Shown: piece after piece, positions 25,501 to 39,499 of the stretch
Position numbering within the stretch: position 1 is the stretch's first letter
Layout of the letters: each line of letters begins with the position of its first letter
NCBI GenBank assembly: GCA_963693285.1
Contig: OY848931.1
Location: 5,237,079-5,301,078 of the forward strand
From: Xestospongia muta
Lineage: Eukaryota; Porifera; Demospongiae; Haplosclerida; Petrosiidae
Length of the DNA stretch: 64,000 nt
Direction of reading: 5' to 3'
Notes under the pieces: model-generated
The model's database searches: none
Told to the model about the DNA's origin: nothing
Seen by the model: only the letters and a program-made list of their open reading frames with translations
Position numbers and translations under genes: made by a program

Positions 25501-27719
25501 ACAGTTTTTCTAACACAACATTCACCTCTCTAATCTGATCTTCACTTTTTTGCAAAACATCTTCTAAACGAGTTATTTCAGATCTCAGACTGCCAGTCAC
25601 TTGCCTCTCCTCCTAAGCAAGCAAACAAACACAATTAAATATTGTCTAGTTATGTGTATCAATGGTCCAATCCTTACATCATTTATTACAGGAGTACAAA
25701 CCAATCTACACTGACTCTGTTGTAACAACCATTGTTGGTTTAGGAGATGACTTTATCAATCATAACAATAAAATAGATTCAACTACTAAACTATGATGAG
25801 AAGATTTAATTATGTCAACATTTATTAAGTTGCTGTAATAAAATATGATACAATTCCATACACTTAAGAAATCTGCATTGTTATATAGACATCAAGCATA
25901 TTATAGAATAATCTTATAAATCAAAGCACTTTAAAACTTTCATGTAAGGCAGAAACTAGCTGGAACAACAGTGACCACAGAGGATGATTTTAGACATACT
26001 TGTCTTGTATAGAATTACTAAGTAAAAGACACACAGACCTAAATTCATTATTATGCATAGAGTATTTCATAACTAATATAACATGCTGTTAGTTGCTGAA
26101 ACTATTAAGTTCGAAGATCTGATGATACCACCTTCAATTGTTTTGTAATATTGTAGCTACTGACTTAATAAATCTTCTCTGTACTAGTGCCTTGAATTAT
26201 ATATATACATAGATAACTTTTACCAAATAACTAAACAAACTGACTTACATTTAATATGTACAATATAGCTACTTATCTGAGCCTTTGGAATTTTAACATT
26301 ACATCATTACATTTATGAGAACGATCATGTCTTGAGCAAGTGCTCGATAAGATTCAAGTTCATTCTCTGACCCTTCAATTGGTAGCTGTGGAATGTAAGG
26401 ACCACTACTGGATGAATCTTTCTTAAGTCCCAATTCTTTGTCTCTAAAAAAATAATATTTATAATGGAACATGCCTATAAAGAGTATGATAATTAGATAA
26501 GGCAATTGCATAAACATACATGTAAACAAATCAGTTAATTTGTTGTTTATTGTCTTTTGTAGTAAAAGAATTATTATCAGTCTATATAACTCTAGGTAAA
26601 GCTGTTTAAAACAAGTCCTACATCAACAATTTCAACTGTCAGTCTGTTTTCAATATGCACTCATGTCAATAACATGCCTGCCAGGCTTTTCATGTTGTCC
26701 TGAGTTATTAGGCTTTCTTTATCATCAACATATTTCAAGTAGAATTAACTAGCCTACATAAAAAAGCAACACAAAGGTCACTCTTTAAACAAAAGCAACC
26801 ACAATTTTGTTACTGTATATTGGATTATTCATAAATACAACTGAATTAGATTCCACTAAGCTTGTTTTCAATTGTCTGGTACAACAAATTAAAGGTAATA
26901 ATCATACCATTTTAATGAATAAAAGGAGCATTGTTATGGGACATAAAATCAGTGTTGTGAATGCCAAGGGATGTAACTTTACAGATTTCCAGTGTGTTTA
27001 TCCTAAGAAGACTAAAATAGATCTCAGCTAAAGAAGACTATGTGGACTCCATCCTTTCAATGTCAAAAGAATTTTGCGGATGGACACCAATTTATGAAAG
27101 GTTAAGATGCCTGCTTTACTCAATTTTAGTTGTAATTAACTAGCTGTTTCTTCAAAGGAAAGCCTATAAACTTGCCAGAACATGTAGATGACTATTTCAA
27201 GTATGTGGAGCTGTCTCTTGTCCTCACCAAAGGAAGAACATGTTTAATAGAATTTAATTCATGTTTGTAATCAATGCTGACAATTTTTTCCCATTAAATT
27301 TTTCTTATCGAGCTTTACAATAGCAATCTGCAGTCCTAATGTTACCTTCTTTAGCCAGCTATTGAGAATGCACTTAAGACTATAGTTTAACAGGTACAAT
27401 AGTTACAGTCACACATGCTAACTTTATCAAGGGTGAATTGGCACTAGCGCCACTGTAAAGTGTATTTCCAGCAGCACTGGCTCCACCTTCTACATCATGT
27501 GCTTCTTGCCAGTGTACTTGCAATGCCTCTGCAGATTTCAGAGCTTCCATACATATTGGGCATAAGAATCCTTCTGAATCAGATGGGCGTGACTTATCAT
27601 TTTCGCCAACAGTAGGCTAAAATAAAACAAAGTATTTAAGGAACAGGTGCAATAACAAGGTTGTCATTTACCTTGTCAGCTTCTTTGTTTTTCCTGCGAA
27701 TATTAATGCCTTTAAACAT
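13249..27719 (-). CDS. EEA1: Early endosome antigen 1 (C2H2 finger, long coiled coil, C-terminal FYVE)
   Basis: EEA1 tethers early endosomes by binding Rab5 through its N-terminal zinc finger and PI3P through its FYVE domain. Exon 1 (27719 downward) encodes [16 protein letters not shown]; exon 2 encodes [18 protein letters not shown].. VHWQEAHD, a C2H2 finger closely like human SEGFICPQCM. Dozens of short exons then encode continuous heptad-rich coiled coil. The last two exons encode [30 protein letters not shown] and [10 protein letters not shown] then stop: WxxD, the basic KHHCR patch and eight Cys/His ligands of a FYVE domain are intact. The finger-coil-FYVE order distinguishes it from rabenosyn. 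It spans 14.5 kb, unusually long for this window, because several introns carry repeats (21.1-24.8 kb array) and a tRNA gene. Introns at about 15.9-16.5, 17.9-18.7, 25.7-26.3 and 26.5-27.4 kb hold nothing recognisable. Confidence 0.93.
15169..15241 (+). tRNA. tRNA-Lys (anticodon UUU), antisense inside an EEA1 intron
   Basis: A full cloverleaf can be folded: acceptor stem GCCCAGT/ACTGGGC with G discriminator, D arm with TAGCTCAGTCGGTAGAGC (A box), anticodon stem TCAGG/CCTGA with loop CTTTTAA giving anticodon TTT at 15202-15204, and T arm GGGTTCGAGTCCC (B box). There is no intron. A run of T residues starts two bases downstream (from 15243) and would serve as the Pol III terminator. It lies on the plus strand, opposite EEA1 transcription. 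Confidence 0.97.
15243..15252 (+). terminator. Pol III T-run terminator of the tRNA-Lys gene
   Basis: An uninterrupted run of T residues follows the 3' end of the tRNA by a single base or two, the normal RNA polymerase III stop signal. Confidence 0.85.
21079..24789. repeat. 3.7-kb minisatellite of 54/55-bp hairpin-forming units in an EEA1 intron
   Basis: About 68 head-to-tail units. Two unit types alternate irregularly: P, with GCCCTATGGTGACTGAGGTA, and Q, with GCCCAATGATGCTTGAAAAA. Both share flanks CACCATTGGGCACCATATAA and ACCATTTCTATGGTGCC. ATGGTGCCC at the start of the unit pairs with GGGCACCAT in the same unit, and the next spacer can also pair (GGGCACCATA with TATGGTGCCC across an 11-nt loop). 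A higher-order repeat is visible: the rare variant CTATCGTGCCC sits at 21657 and again 1,150 bp later, and the rare CATCGAGCACC variant recurs with the same offset. All three minus-strand frames stay open for long stretches only because the period is not a multiple of three and lacks stops; no protein is implied. Confidence 0.95.
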
Positions 27720-28169
27720 ATTAGATGCCCAGAAGCCTGGCGCGAGCTAGGCGTTCCCAGAATGCCAATGGTTATTTCATTTAACGCCCACCTTAGGGGG
27801 GGAGTTTGTTCTTTCTATGGCTGTTACTATTATGCATTGCTTTAAAGCAATACCAAAGCTCTACTGTACTCAACTGCATCACAATACTGCTATCTTCAGA
27901 CCAATTTTGGGGCTTTTTTAAAGTTTTATTCTGATAGCAAAAATCTTGTAATAATATGTTATACATTAATAACAGTCTGAATATTTTCAATGCATTGTTT
28001 AAATCACAAATTACATCAATAGGATATTGATTCATGTGCATACTAAGGTGTGACTGAAAAAGAATGGCTAAAAGTAGAGCAAAACGTCTTTGTAGAGAAT
28101 AAAGAAAGTAAACTACTCTAACTTTGTAGTTTTATCTGTTACAATAGAATAACTCAGATTTTACAAGGG
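27720..28169. other. EEA1 upstream region
   Basis: Includes the EEA1 5' UTR and promoter: a slightly G+C-richer stretch at 27730-27810 (CTGGCGCGAGCTAGGCG, then a GGGGGGG run). The rest is AT-rich; an 82-codon minus-strand ORF here resembles nothing I recognise, though it may be decayed tail of the adjacent transposase fragment. Confidence 0.35.
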
Positions 28170-28566
28170 TTTACCTTTGAAGAACAATGTAGAAGAATGA
28201 CATATTTAAGAAACTATTGTGTTGTGGAACTCTTTTCTTTCGAGGAAGTTTAGGCTCATCTGTTAACTCTTGAGACTCAGTTATAACACTGTCATAAAAA
28301 ATGTTAAAATTGTTTAATGATCTTTTCCTCTCCAAAAATGATATTGCAGCCTGCCCAGCTTCACTACACAATTCTGCAGTAATACTTTTACTTTGTAGAG
28401 TTATTCCTAGTTGTTCAATAGCAACAAATGCTATGTGAGACAATTTCAATCCATAAAAGTTTGAAATTGCTCCATGTTTGTGAATAGACCTGTAGCTTTT
28501 GAGGATGCATCCCCTGATGAATATTGTCCAATGTTATCCAATTCATCTTGTAAGACATGGATTTTA
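28170..28566 (-). pseudogene. hAT-like (ZMYM1/DUF4371-type) transposase fragment, frameshifted
   Basis: On the minus strand one frame reads LQDELDNIGQYSSGDASS and TGLFTNMEQFQTFMD, then a stop; the next frame continues KLSHIAFVAIEQLGITLQ, AAISFLERKRS, DSVITESQEL and DEPKLPRKKRVPQ. Both halves resemble consecutive parts of the hAT-like transposase domain of zinc-finger MYM-type 1-like proteins, whose members carry a similar F-D-S-V-x-x-E-S ... E-P-x-L-P-R segment. The break near 28449 is a single-base frame change. Both ends of the transposase, including the catalytic core and BED finger, are missing. It sits between two housekeeping genes on the strand of EEA1, so it is a dead insertion remnant. 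The identification is from motif memory only. Confidence 0.6.
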
Positions 28567-28730
28567 GTGGGTTAGGGTCCTGGAAATTTGTCCCCGCTCC
28601 CCCCACTGCGTGGGTACGAAACTAGTATTTTATAATTTGCTCCTTTAAATTCTTTTAATAAGAACAATACGGTCTAGAAATATTATAAACAGCAGCTGAG
28701 CATAGCAGTTTTCACTACGTACGCTCGCAC

Positions 28731-31700
28731 ATGTCTCGAAGTCAGATCTCGTGTGGAAGAGAGTTACACAGTGTTCCTAATCTTACATCTGCTTTAGAGA
28801 ATGGAGGACAGTGTGGGTAAGGAGATTTTAGTGTAATTATTATTGTAGTGACACCTTTAATTTTGTGCGTTGCTATAATTGACAGTTCCAACAACTATTA
28901 TATGTAGCTAAATGCAGATCATTATGGTGTGAGCTTGAGCCTTGACATTGTTACTTATACTGCTTTGCGTGCCAAGTAGTCCTTAGTCTCGTCCATAGTT
29001 ACTATTATGAAGCTATCCTTTTGGTGTTTCATGTATAGTTCATGGCAATACATTTGCTTTAACAAAAGAGCTGACCTTCTAAGCTTAGAACTCTTGTGAA
29101 AGCTGAAACTCTTATATATACTTGCTTATTATAAAGGTAGCATAAGGTGGCTCTAACATGTGCAGAACATTCATATCAAGCCTTTTCAATGTTAGCAACA
29201 TTGAGTGGCAACCATTTTCTTAGAGGAATACTAGAGGGAGTGGCTCAAAACCAAGATACCTTCATCACCTTGAAGATACTATTTCTTCTGTATGTTACTG
29301 CTCTGAATAGGGAATCTAACGCATGTTACAGTCCTTTTTAAATATATATTAGTGTTGTCTATGCATTTGTATCTATGACAACAAGCAATATCGATGATTT
29401 ATTTATTGTATAGGCTAGAGGATGATCAGCTTAAAACAGAAGGTCTTGTTTCAATAATCAGTGTTGACTAATAAGCTATGATAAATGTGATATATCTCTT
29501 CACAACATTATGTAAAAATAGTGTCAAAACTAATGCTATGATTATTGTCTGCTTTTTTCAGTCTCACAAGTTAGCAGGTATATATTTGTACAATTCAATT
29601 ATTTGGTTAGTGTCTAATGCTTTTCTGTTTGCTGTTGGCTAGCTAAAATATCTGATTATTAATGTTTTTATATTCTTGATATTTAAGTGTTATTAAACAT
29701 AATATTCACAACTATAACCATTAGAAAGATTTCACAGCTCTTCTGTACATTCCACTAATATCAACGTTAACTAACCTTATCAACTTTCTCCTTGTGAAAT
29801 ATTGCACTCACACTTGTGCAATGCAACTAAAATTGGTTATAGCTAATCAGAATAGGTTTAAAGTGGTTTGTGGTTATACAATTTAGTTTCTTTTTACTTA
29901 TACAAAGTCTATAAGCTTTTGCATCTATTTCAGGAGGGTTAAGGTTTACTTGGATACAGTTGATACCGAAAAGGCAAAAAAGTTATATATTGTGCTTAAG
30001 AAACCTAACAATGCCTTATTTAGTAGCCATTCTTAATTTGCATAGAAGTTTATGTTTGGGCAAATATATCTCATTAATAGTTTGTACTGTTCAAGGAAAG
30101 GTGTTACATGCATATGTAATTGTTTCTCCTTATATATTAAAACCAATTGAACACTAATTTCCTTTCTTCTCCTTTGAAGCTGTGATATCTTCATAACTAG
30201 AATATTTATTGAACAAAAATTTGGAAATAACATCAGAGAGACCATTTTTGTATTGACTTAATTTTATTCATAACAAAATAACAAGGACATTGTTCTGCCT
30301 CTGTTTCAAGGTTTAATCAAGGTGTAGTATTTAGGGGCTAAGGTTGAAGTTTAATTATTGTTCACATTTAATTTACACATACTTGGGGCAATGACTCAGC
30401 CAATATTAATAGTTAATACTCTTTTTTAGGTTTGACTTTGTGAGTATTCCTCTAGTTCATCCTCGTTATAAACGGGATTACATATTTAGTAGTGGCTGCC
30501 ATGGCGAAGAATCTTCAACGGAACCATTGACTAGATCTGATTTGGTTATGCCTAGTGGAGGTTAGTGCATTTAAAGTATGAATTTGTGGAATTGTTTTGT
30601 TTGCTAAATGAAGCTCTTTCTCTATAGAGGCATCAACTTATGTAGTTGTTAGATTCTATTAGTGTTGCCTTACACAACAAAGACTGATGTTATAGTAATG
30701 ACATTAATTCAATCACTCTATATGCTACTTATATGGTGCTAATGAAAAGAAAAAGTCCTCCTAATGCAAGATTAAAATTTGTGATTATAATATTTGTTTT
30801 TGATTTCAATGCATCAGTTACTTTTATTTCTCTGAATTTTAACTTACATGAACTACAGGGCTTGGTAAAGGATGATATGGTACATGCTTTTAAATAGAGT
30901 AATTTAATGTTGTATATACTGATAAATTTAAATTTTCTTTCATATTAGATTGGATGAGTTTAGTTGTTGGTAAAATATCTTCATGGATTCATGTAGATAG
31001 TGCTGATCCATTTATTAAGAAGAACTCTGAAAAGGTAATGGAACATGTGATTGTTTCCTTAACAATTAAATACATACAACAACTAAGATTAAGTGTACAT
31101 AATACATTCATGTCTATCTATTTTTACTATTAATGGTATCTGTCAGTATAGACTTGATGTCCTGCAAATATTCTCACTTTTATTATTAAAGCCTTCACTG
31201 AAAGGATAAAATGCATTCTTTTGAACTGCCTTCATTAAATTCATAGTTATCGTGTTGAAGTAAAGAAATAATTGCAATAGCAATGATTGTATTCCCTACA
31301 TAGGCAATGCTACCATGTACCTGATAAAGAGCACTACATTTAACAGTGCCTTAGCAGTTGTTGAAGCAAATATCAAGTTATAATACATACATTGTACAAT
31401 TACATCTGGAACTTATCTGATTTATGTAATACTTCTGGACTACTAATTTGAATGCTCTGATTTCAGTTACTTCTATAGTAATTATTGGATCTAATTCGAT
31501 GTAGTAACTTACTCTTATTAAGCTGCAGAGCATTCATTATTGCTGTTCTGTCACTAGCCTACTGGTTTTTATTGCCTTATATATTGTGTTCAGTTTGAGA
31601 TACACAATGGTGCTATGGGGATAAGTAGAGAAAAATCCATATTGGTTCACACAGAAGGAATTATTTTCATTAGTCACAAGTCTTTTAAATTGTTTTTTTT

Positions 31701-34700
31701 AATTGCTTGTTTGCTCTATAGGCCCTGATGGAAGAGCTAATGTTGTCTTCACACTTAAACATTCCAGTTATATTTGTACATCTTTTGGGAAATGATTGCA
31801 TCAATTTAGCTCGCTGTCTTCTTTCGCATTGTGGTGTCATTAAAGGCAATCAAGGAGTAAGTTTGGTATAATTTTGTTTGTTGATTGTAATGCTTGTACA
31901 AAGATAATTCTAAACCAAGAGCATATACCCTCACAAAGAGGAATGAGCATGCAATTATGTGGCAGATTATCAAGCAATAATACTGTAATGACAGGATTTC
32001 ATACAAGATATTTTTGAAGAGGGAGAGACAATTGATCATAAATGTAATGGTGCATTAAGCCACATACCTCTCCAAGGAGTCAGTGATATACTCTGTAGCC
32101 CCTGTGAAATTTTAATAATGACAAATGTTGTTATTATCTAATTGGTATTACTACTTTATACAACCTTTAAAATTGCTAAAGGAACTTCCAGGGCCACATC
32201 TCAAGCACAAAAATTAAATGCACTAAAATTTTCTTTATATATCACAGACATATTTCACAAACTGCTTATGAGCAACCATTTTTGCTGACTCACACATGTC
32301 TTATTTACATCAACATAATTATAATCTTAAAATATCTTTCAATGATTTTCATTATAATGTAATCTTGTCTTTTTAGTTTTGGATTTGTGTACCATTGACT
32401 GATCCTAAAGCCAATTTAGAGCCTGCAATTACTGAATTAGATGATACTTGGAAATGGTGGAATAAATTGAGGAACTTGTGTGAAAATGAAAAGAAACTTT
32501 CTGTAGGTATGTTGTCACTGATCTATAAAATCTGTTGGTACTAATAATGTTTGGCGGGTTAGTAATTTTCTGTAACTTTTATTATAATATTATATCAAGC
32601 TTTTTTGTAGCACTTGAAATAGGGATGTCTCTTCCTTCCATTGCTGTTTGTAACCGTTGGATGGGAGAGCCAGTCAGAGCTCTTGTCATCTCTACAGATA
32701 TTTTTGTTATTAATAGGAGAGGTATGTTTACTTGAATCATATTTTTTATTTGGGAGGGTTAGGAATGCATTCAATGCTGTCAATTTACATTCATAATCTC
32801 CAATTATGTCCTTTAATGTAATACATGTTTACTATAGGATTTCCTGTTCTTAAAAGAAGTCACCAAGAGTTTCTCTTACAAATGTTCAAGGTAACAAGTG
32901 ATTAATTGAAAAGCATTTGTTTATTATTGTAATGTACTTCTAGCTTGATGTTCAACTTGTACTGAAGGGAGCATGTCAAACAGATCATGTAAGTTATATA
33001 ATATCAAATTTTTCTAGCTTCTTTATACATTACATGCTTTCCATACCAATATTAAGACAGTATCTGTGTATATATATATATATGTATGCATATTGATTTT
33101 ATCCACTTTGTGTCATCCTTAGAAGTTAATTTAAGGTGTAATAGCAATAAACCACATGAATTGAGAATATAATAGTGTACCAGGTGGTTTTATGGTTAAT
33201 AAATTTTCATACTCGCCTCTTGTGTCCCAAATTTTTTAACATGTTAATTTGTTACTTTGTAATGCGAAAGTTTCCTGATCTACAGTATTAAATAAGTGTA
33301 CATTACTTATATCACGTGTGTGTTTTTTTTGCTTATCATTGTAGGGTATTCATACTTATTATCAGTACTTGGACCATTTGTATCAAAATCGGCTACCACC
33401 TAATAACATGGATGTTTTTGCTAAAGGATATAATGACTATCTACAGAACCCTCTCCAGGTAATGTGTTGTCTAAATGTTTTGAGCACTAGTGCCATGTAT
33501 TATTCATTAAATTTCATGTTTTTCCAGCCTCTAATGGACAATCTTGATTCACATACATATGAAGTTTTTGAAAAGGATCCTGTGAAATATAAAGAATATG
33601 AAGAGGTATATTATATAGTATTTGTATGTTTGGAGTTGGAAATAATTTTGAATGTGTAGAGTGTACTGTATAGCATAAGGGACAAAATGTTTGAGATGTA
33701 AAATGATTGCATAGTCAAACAATAGTATTTAATATAATACCATCAATTTCTAAACAATTTTAAGTGAGTGTTTGCTTACAAACTGTCACTATAATTATGT
33801 GTATAAATTAACATCAAAGAACTGAATGACATGCAATGTCTACTTTTACTTTGGCATTAAATCTTTTCTTTCAGCTCAGAATTACTGTTGAATCTTGTAC
33901 TATTACAAACTAATTCTACTACCAGATTTAATTAAAGCTACATTATATCTTTAAAGTTTTGGATACTTTTCATTTACTTTCCAACTTTTGTGTAATGATT
34001 CAAAGGTTATTGACTCACCACAAAAATATTACAATGATGGAAATTGTTGCACTTGCAGATCATGGAAGTATAGTGCCTTTTCTCAATAGACAAGTACCTA
34101 AAAGATTTGTGGAAGTGAGATGACATCATAGTAGGTGATTAATACCACATGGATAAAATAAGCAGGCTTAAGTTTGAAAATATAAACCTGACCACGTAAA
34201 TGTCTTAGTTCTTTCTTCAAATAGACCATAAAAGCAGTTTTAGATGGATTTTATGATAGGTTTCATCAGTTCTGTCATTGTTGATGGGTTTATATGTGCT
34301 TTAAGCTTGTCACCTTGAGATTTGTATATGAGTATTGTTTGATGGTCACATGCTATTTTATGGAGTGGTAGTGGCAGATTAGCACAAACCTATGGTGTAT
34401 ACCAGGTATACCTTGGATCAAAGGTCTATATTGTATGCAAACCTACTAACCTGGGATTTTTTGAATATATCTTCCTTAGGTCCCTCAGGTGATGTCTTTT
34501 ACAAATTCCTATGACAGGTTTACGTATTACATATAGTCCTGTGAACTATAGTACATAACACACATGCACGCTTACAAATATAATAATTATTGTGGCTAAG
34601 CTGTTTTATTTAGTAGTATTCAGGTATCTCCTCAATAGAAAAGAGAAGGGAAGGAAACTTGAAACTTATAACTAAGTTATCTTTTTAATGGTTTAACATT

Positions 34701-37700
34701 TTAACAAAATATGATGCTGTCTATGGATCATTTTCTTTTGTCATGGACATCTTTTGGGATTAAAAATCAATGCAGAAGTGTTTTATAAAAGAAGAATCCT
34801 ATGGGTTTCTCTTTGGTACCACCCTTACATAGTCTTTTTACATGTCTCTTAGTTGTCAAACTCTTATAGCTGTATATTGCATATGTCTTCAATATGAACT
34901 ATGATCATGTAGGCAATTGCTCAGTGCCTTAAGGACAAAGTACCAGAAGATTTAAAAAATCAGAAGGAAATGTAAGTTATTTATAAAGGGTAATTACTTG
35001 CAGGAACACGTAGTTATTTATTAGGATTATTGATTGTTACCAGATACCTTAATTGTGAAATTATGCATGTTGTAAATATATAGTGATGATTGTGTCCACA
35101 ATCTTTAGTTATTACACAAAGTGACTATAGTTTCAAGGTTTGAATACAATAATTTATTAGCCACATAGCCTCCTTCATATGTAGCCATTATTGTGTATTT
35201 TGATGACATTGAATATATTTATAATATGATTTTGGTATTGGTTTCAGTATCATTATGATTCTTGGAGCTGGCAGAGGACCATTGGTACAAGCTGCACTTC
35301 GAGCTGCTAGTACAACAGAGAGACTTGTAAAAATATATGCAGTTGAGAAAAATCCTGGGGCTGTTGTTACGTAAGTTTTAATTTAATTTGTTATTAGTAA
35401 GGCGCATTCTTGACTTATTTAAAATGCAGACATGCACATTGCAATTCCAACAGAAAGTAATGTAACTTTATTTTAATATTGTATCTAATAATAAGATAAT
35501 TGATGCTATACCTATGAAAGGTATCATTCTGTTTGAAATGTATATAGTTGACTCACTAAATCAAACACAATAGGATGCATTTGTATTAGTAAAATGTTCA
35601 CTATGTATGTTGAGAATATTAAACAATGTATGTGTAAGTCACTGTTGCAATTCTATTAATGTTTTCCAGAATTTTGATTAGTGAAATTGTGTCTTCATTG
35701 ACTCTGATGATACTTTAGCTAGAATATTTCATCGTTACTTTGAACTTTCTTTTTCTATCATAACTTTGTTTTTCTACCATGCCTTTCCTTGTTCAAATTT
35801 CTAATTTTAAGGTAATGGATTACTCCAATAGTACTTCCCATTTATATAATGCATGGTCTTCAATCATTATTTTTGATGATTCCAATTTTGGCTGTCACCT
35901 ACAAGTAAAATATTGCTGTAACTATTCGTATATTACAAAACAATGAAGTCATTTACAAAGTTAAAAAAAACATGAATATATTGTAATATTAAGAAGGTCC
36001 AGGTTTCAAATCCCAGTTAGACCAAGGTTTAATTGTTGTCATATTACAGTGATCGAAAATTTTAAAATTTCTTAAGGTTTAGAAAGTGGCAAACATATTG
36101 GACAGGACCAGAGTGAGAAAGGCAGTAGATAGTAGCCACAGTTTCATTGGTGTGATTGTAGTAAGACAGATGCTATAACATATGTGTGGTATTTGAAGCC
36201 AAGCGAATTTTTGTGTGGTTATTATCTATGGAGTTCTATACTGACCTTGTTTGAGATGTTTACCACATTGAAAGAGTCTGTTGACTGTCTGGTAGGTTGC
36301 GTGAGCTAGGCATAAAAAGAAAAAGCAATATTTCTAATATAGATCAAGAAGTACTTATAAAGAATTACTTTAACAAGGTTACTGCTGTGCTTATTTAAGA
36401 AGTTTCAGACAGAATATAAAAATGGCTTTCCTCATAAATAAGGATATCAAATTCAATTTTAAAAAAGTTCAGAGCTCCATAAATTTTTGTATATTATATA
36501 ACATGCCCAAAAAATACATTTAAAAACAGATACCTTATGTAAAATAAATGTTTATGCAAATATTTATCTGAAGTAGTTATTGTGTACTAAGCACGATAAT
36601 TTGAAAGAAAGAAAAGAAGAAAGGACATCAGGTTGTCCCTATATAGGAAGAGATAATGCCTGTATTACAATACATACCTTTAATGCCTTTTTGAGATACG
36701 TTGCTATTAATTTTTTTATATCTTCTAAGGTTACGTAATCGTCAAAAAGATGAATGGGGCAATTGTGTTACTGTAGTGTCCAGTGATATGAGATATTGGA
36801 CAGCTCCTGAAAAAGTAAATACAGTACTAGGGAATAGGTAACAATGCTGCCTCTATTGTTTACATAATTTACACAGACTGTAGGGAGTATTTATAGGCAT
36901 GACTCAAAGCAGCTTGGAAAATTGAACAATATTCCTCCCTTTTTAGGAGTTCATAGACAAAGATTGCTTATGTGTTTTTTTATTTCCTAGGCTGATCTTC
37001 TTGTCAGTGAACTCTTGGGCTCTTTTGGTGACAATGAGCTGTCACCTGAATGTTTGGATGGAGCTCAAAGATTTTTAAAAGGTATCAACATGTTGTTTAT
37101 GAATCAAGATTCCAAATCTGATATCAAACTGGTAGAGAGATATTGCTTAAACCCACACACTCGTTAACTTTATTGGTATAGTTTTTTAAAATTAAATGTA
37201 GTGATGAAAGTTTGACTAAAAACCTCCTGTAAAGTGTAGATGAGATGTGCTAATTTTTGTCTTACATGGTCATTAACATTAAATTAACATCGGTGTTGCC
37301 AAACTAAATAAATGTATGGTGGAACCTGTCTAATGCAGACAGTAGTTGATCCTGGTAGCTGCAATAGCAATGGTGTCAGCATGATGTATTCAGATTACCT
37401 GAAAACACTACTTTGTATGTTGTCACTACAATAGATAATAATTAGATTGAATCACATTTTCTTATATTGTTATTGATTGAAAATAATATTTAATGTATAT
37501 TTTGCTAAAAGCTCATGTGAAACAAGATTTTTTTTGCTCTGTAAACTGACTGGCAGACACACAAATCCTGTACTTTGTGTAATCCCTGCTTACACAAAAG
37601 TAACATGTTTAATAAATGCTTATAAAACTCCCAACTGCTTTACAGTAGTACTTTGGTAGGCAGTTTCTACTTATATGTTATACTTCACAGCTTAATTTGT

Positions 37701-39240
37701 TTTATAATTATGGTGTATAAGTTAAGTTACTGTTACACAATGATAACAACAAATGTAAATACGAGTACTAGTACATTTTAACAGTAATTGTCAAACTTCT
37801 ATTCGGTTTTTATTTTGTGTAGCTAACGGTGTCAGTATTCCAACTTCTTATAATTCTTATCTTGTACCATTATCTGCTCCTAAGTTGTATTCTTCTATTG
37901 AAGAATGTAGAGAAAAGGACAAAGTAAGCTTACTATTTCTGTGTATCATTTTATTCCTTATCTAATGTAGAAACACTACTTAGCTCACTATGAAACACCT
38001 TATGTAGTGAGATTGTGGAATGCTAATTCAGTATCTGTTGCTAAGAAATGCTTTACATTTTCTCATCCTAACCAAGGTAAGGCTTTGTGAAAACTTATAT
38101 TTTATGTTGACTATTATGATTATAATTGTTTCATCATATTGCATCTTTTTAGGTACAGATAATGATCGATATGTTTGTCTAACATTTCAAAATGCTGATG
38201 CTCCAACTCTTATTCATGGCCTTGCAGGCTACTTTGATACACAGCTATATGGACAAATTACTTTGAGTCAGTTTTAACTCACTAAACTTTTATATTTTTC
38301 TTATTGTAGGTATTTTGCCACAGACTCATACAAAAGGTATGATCAGTTGGTTCCCTATTTTTTTTCCTTTTAAGGTATGTAATAGTCAATTGAATACAAT
38401 TTATATTTATGTATATCTAATAATAATGTAATATATTAAATATAAATGTTGTTGTTTCTTACCCTATAATACGCTCCAACCTCTAGCATCATGACTAGGA
38501 CAGAGTAATATGAGGATAGATTCATTTTTAGGTAGTGTGGATAAATAATATCTGGCCGTGAACGTGTAATAGATAATTGTATGTACTTTTTGCTAGTGTT
38601 CACATGAATTTATCCTTTATTTTATACGCACAACTTTGCTTTCCACCTTCATTTTCCAATTATAAATTACCAAACTACTCCAATAATTCTTCCAGTTAAT
38701 GTTGTGCAGTCAATATGTTTGACACTGTCAAAATTAGATGTATTTTACATGCATGTGTGGGCATAGGAGCACCTATTAAAATGAATATTTAAAAGTGACG
38801 AAACCAATTAATGTGAATAAGCTCTAACTCAGTGAAGATAGTATTTGTGTCAGGAATTCATTATTTCACTTATCATGAGTTAAATTTAAGTTCAGTTGTG
38901 ACATTTGCTAGAGCCTTGTTATGCATAAACAGAGTAGCTAGGGTCTAGCATGATAGACTAGATAAAACAATTCAAACAATTATCACCAAAAGAAATATTA
39001 GAAATTATAAGAATATTAGTTGTCAACAATATCAGTATTTTAGTACAAGTAACATGACATGATATCATCAACGTTTTCTTGTTATAGAAGCCAGTTTATG
39101 TTGAAAGCCATGGTATGATTGAAGTCCATGTTTGGAGATGTTCTAATTCAAAGAAAGTATGGTATGAATGGGCCTTAACTCTTCCTGTGATTACAGGGTT
39201 GCATAACTCATGTGGTAGATCTTACTGGATTGGATTGTGA
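28731..39240 (+). CDS. PRMT5: Protein arginine methyltransferase 5 (type II)
   Basis: PRMT5 makes symmetric dimethylarginine on histones and Sm proteins, with MEP50 as partner. The start [16 protein letters not shown] aligns with human SSGRDLNCVP; later exons give [68 protein letters not shown]-like [18 protein letters not shown], the SAM-binding [58 protein letters not shown] (both catalytic Glu of the double-E loop present), [19 protein letters not shown] and the C-terminal [16 protein letters not shown] .. SYWIGL. The Phe in FEKDPVKY that favours symmetric methylation in the human enzyme is conserved. The TIM-barrel, Rossmann and beta-barrel parts are all present, about 620 residues. Introns are longer than elsewhere in the window (e.g. 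28.8-30.4, 33.6-34.9, 35.4-36.7, 38.4-39.1 kb); I recognise no features in them. Confidence 0.95.
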
Positions 39241-39499
39241 AATTAATTTTTCATAATTCTATTCTGTTTGTAATATATTCATTAATAAAAGTATGTCTTA
39301 CAGTTACTGTTTAAAAGTTATGTTTGTTAATTGTTAGTCTTGGTAGAGAAAATGATACTTAGTGTAAAAACTAGTCAGGGAGTAGGACTACCTATGTAGC
39401 AATGGCATTATGTATTTTTTTGTCTTATTAACAATGAAAGTAAAAGGGTTTTAAGGACACACTTTCTTTGAGTCAATATGAGTGATATAGCTATAATAT

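Noticed and set aside
26807..27031. 74-codon plus-strand ORF in an EEA1 intron
   Set aside because: No recognisable domain, no splice partners and no support beyond being open.
28415..28606. 63-codon minus-strand ORF beginning MGGAGTNFQD as a gene
   Set aside because: The transposase-like reading is in the neighbouring frame over the same bases, so this ORF is a shadow.
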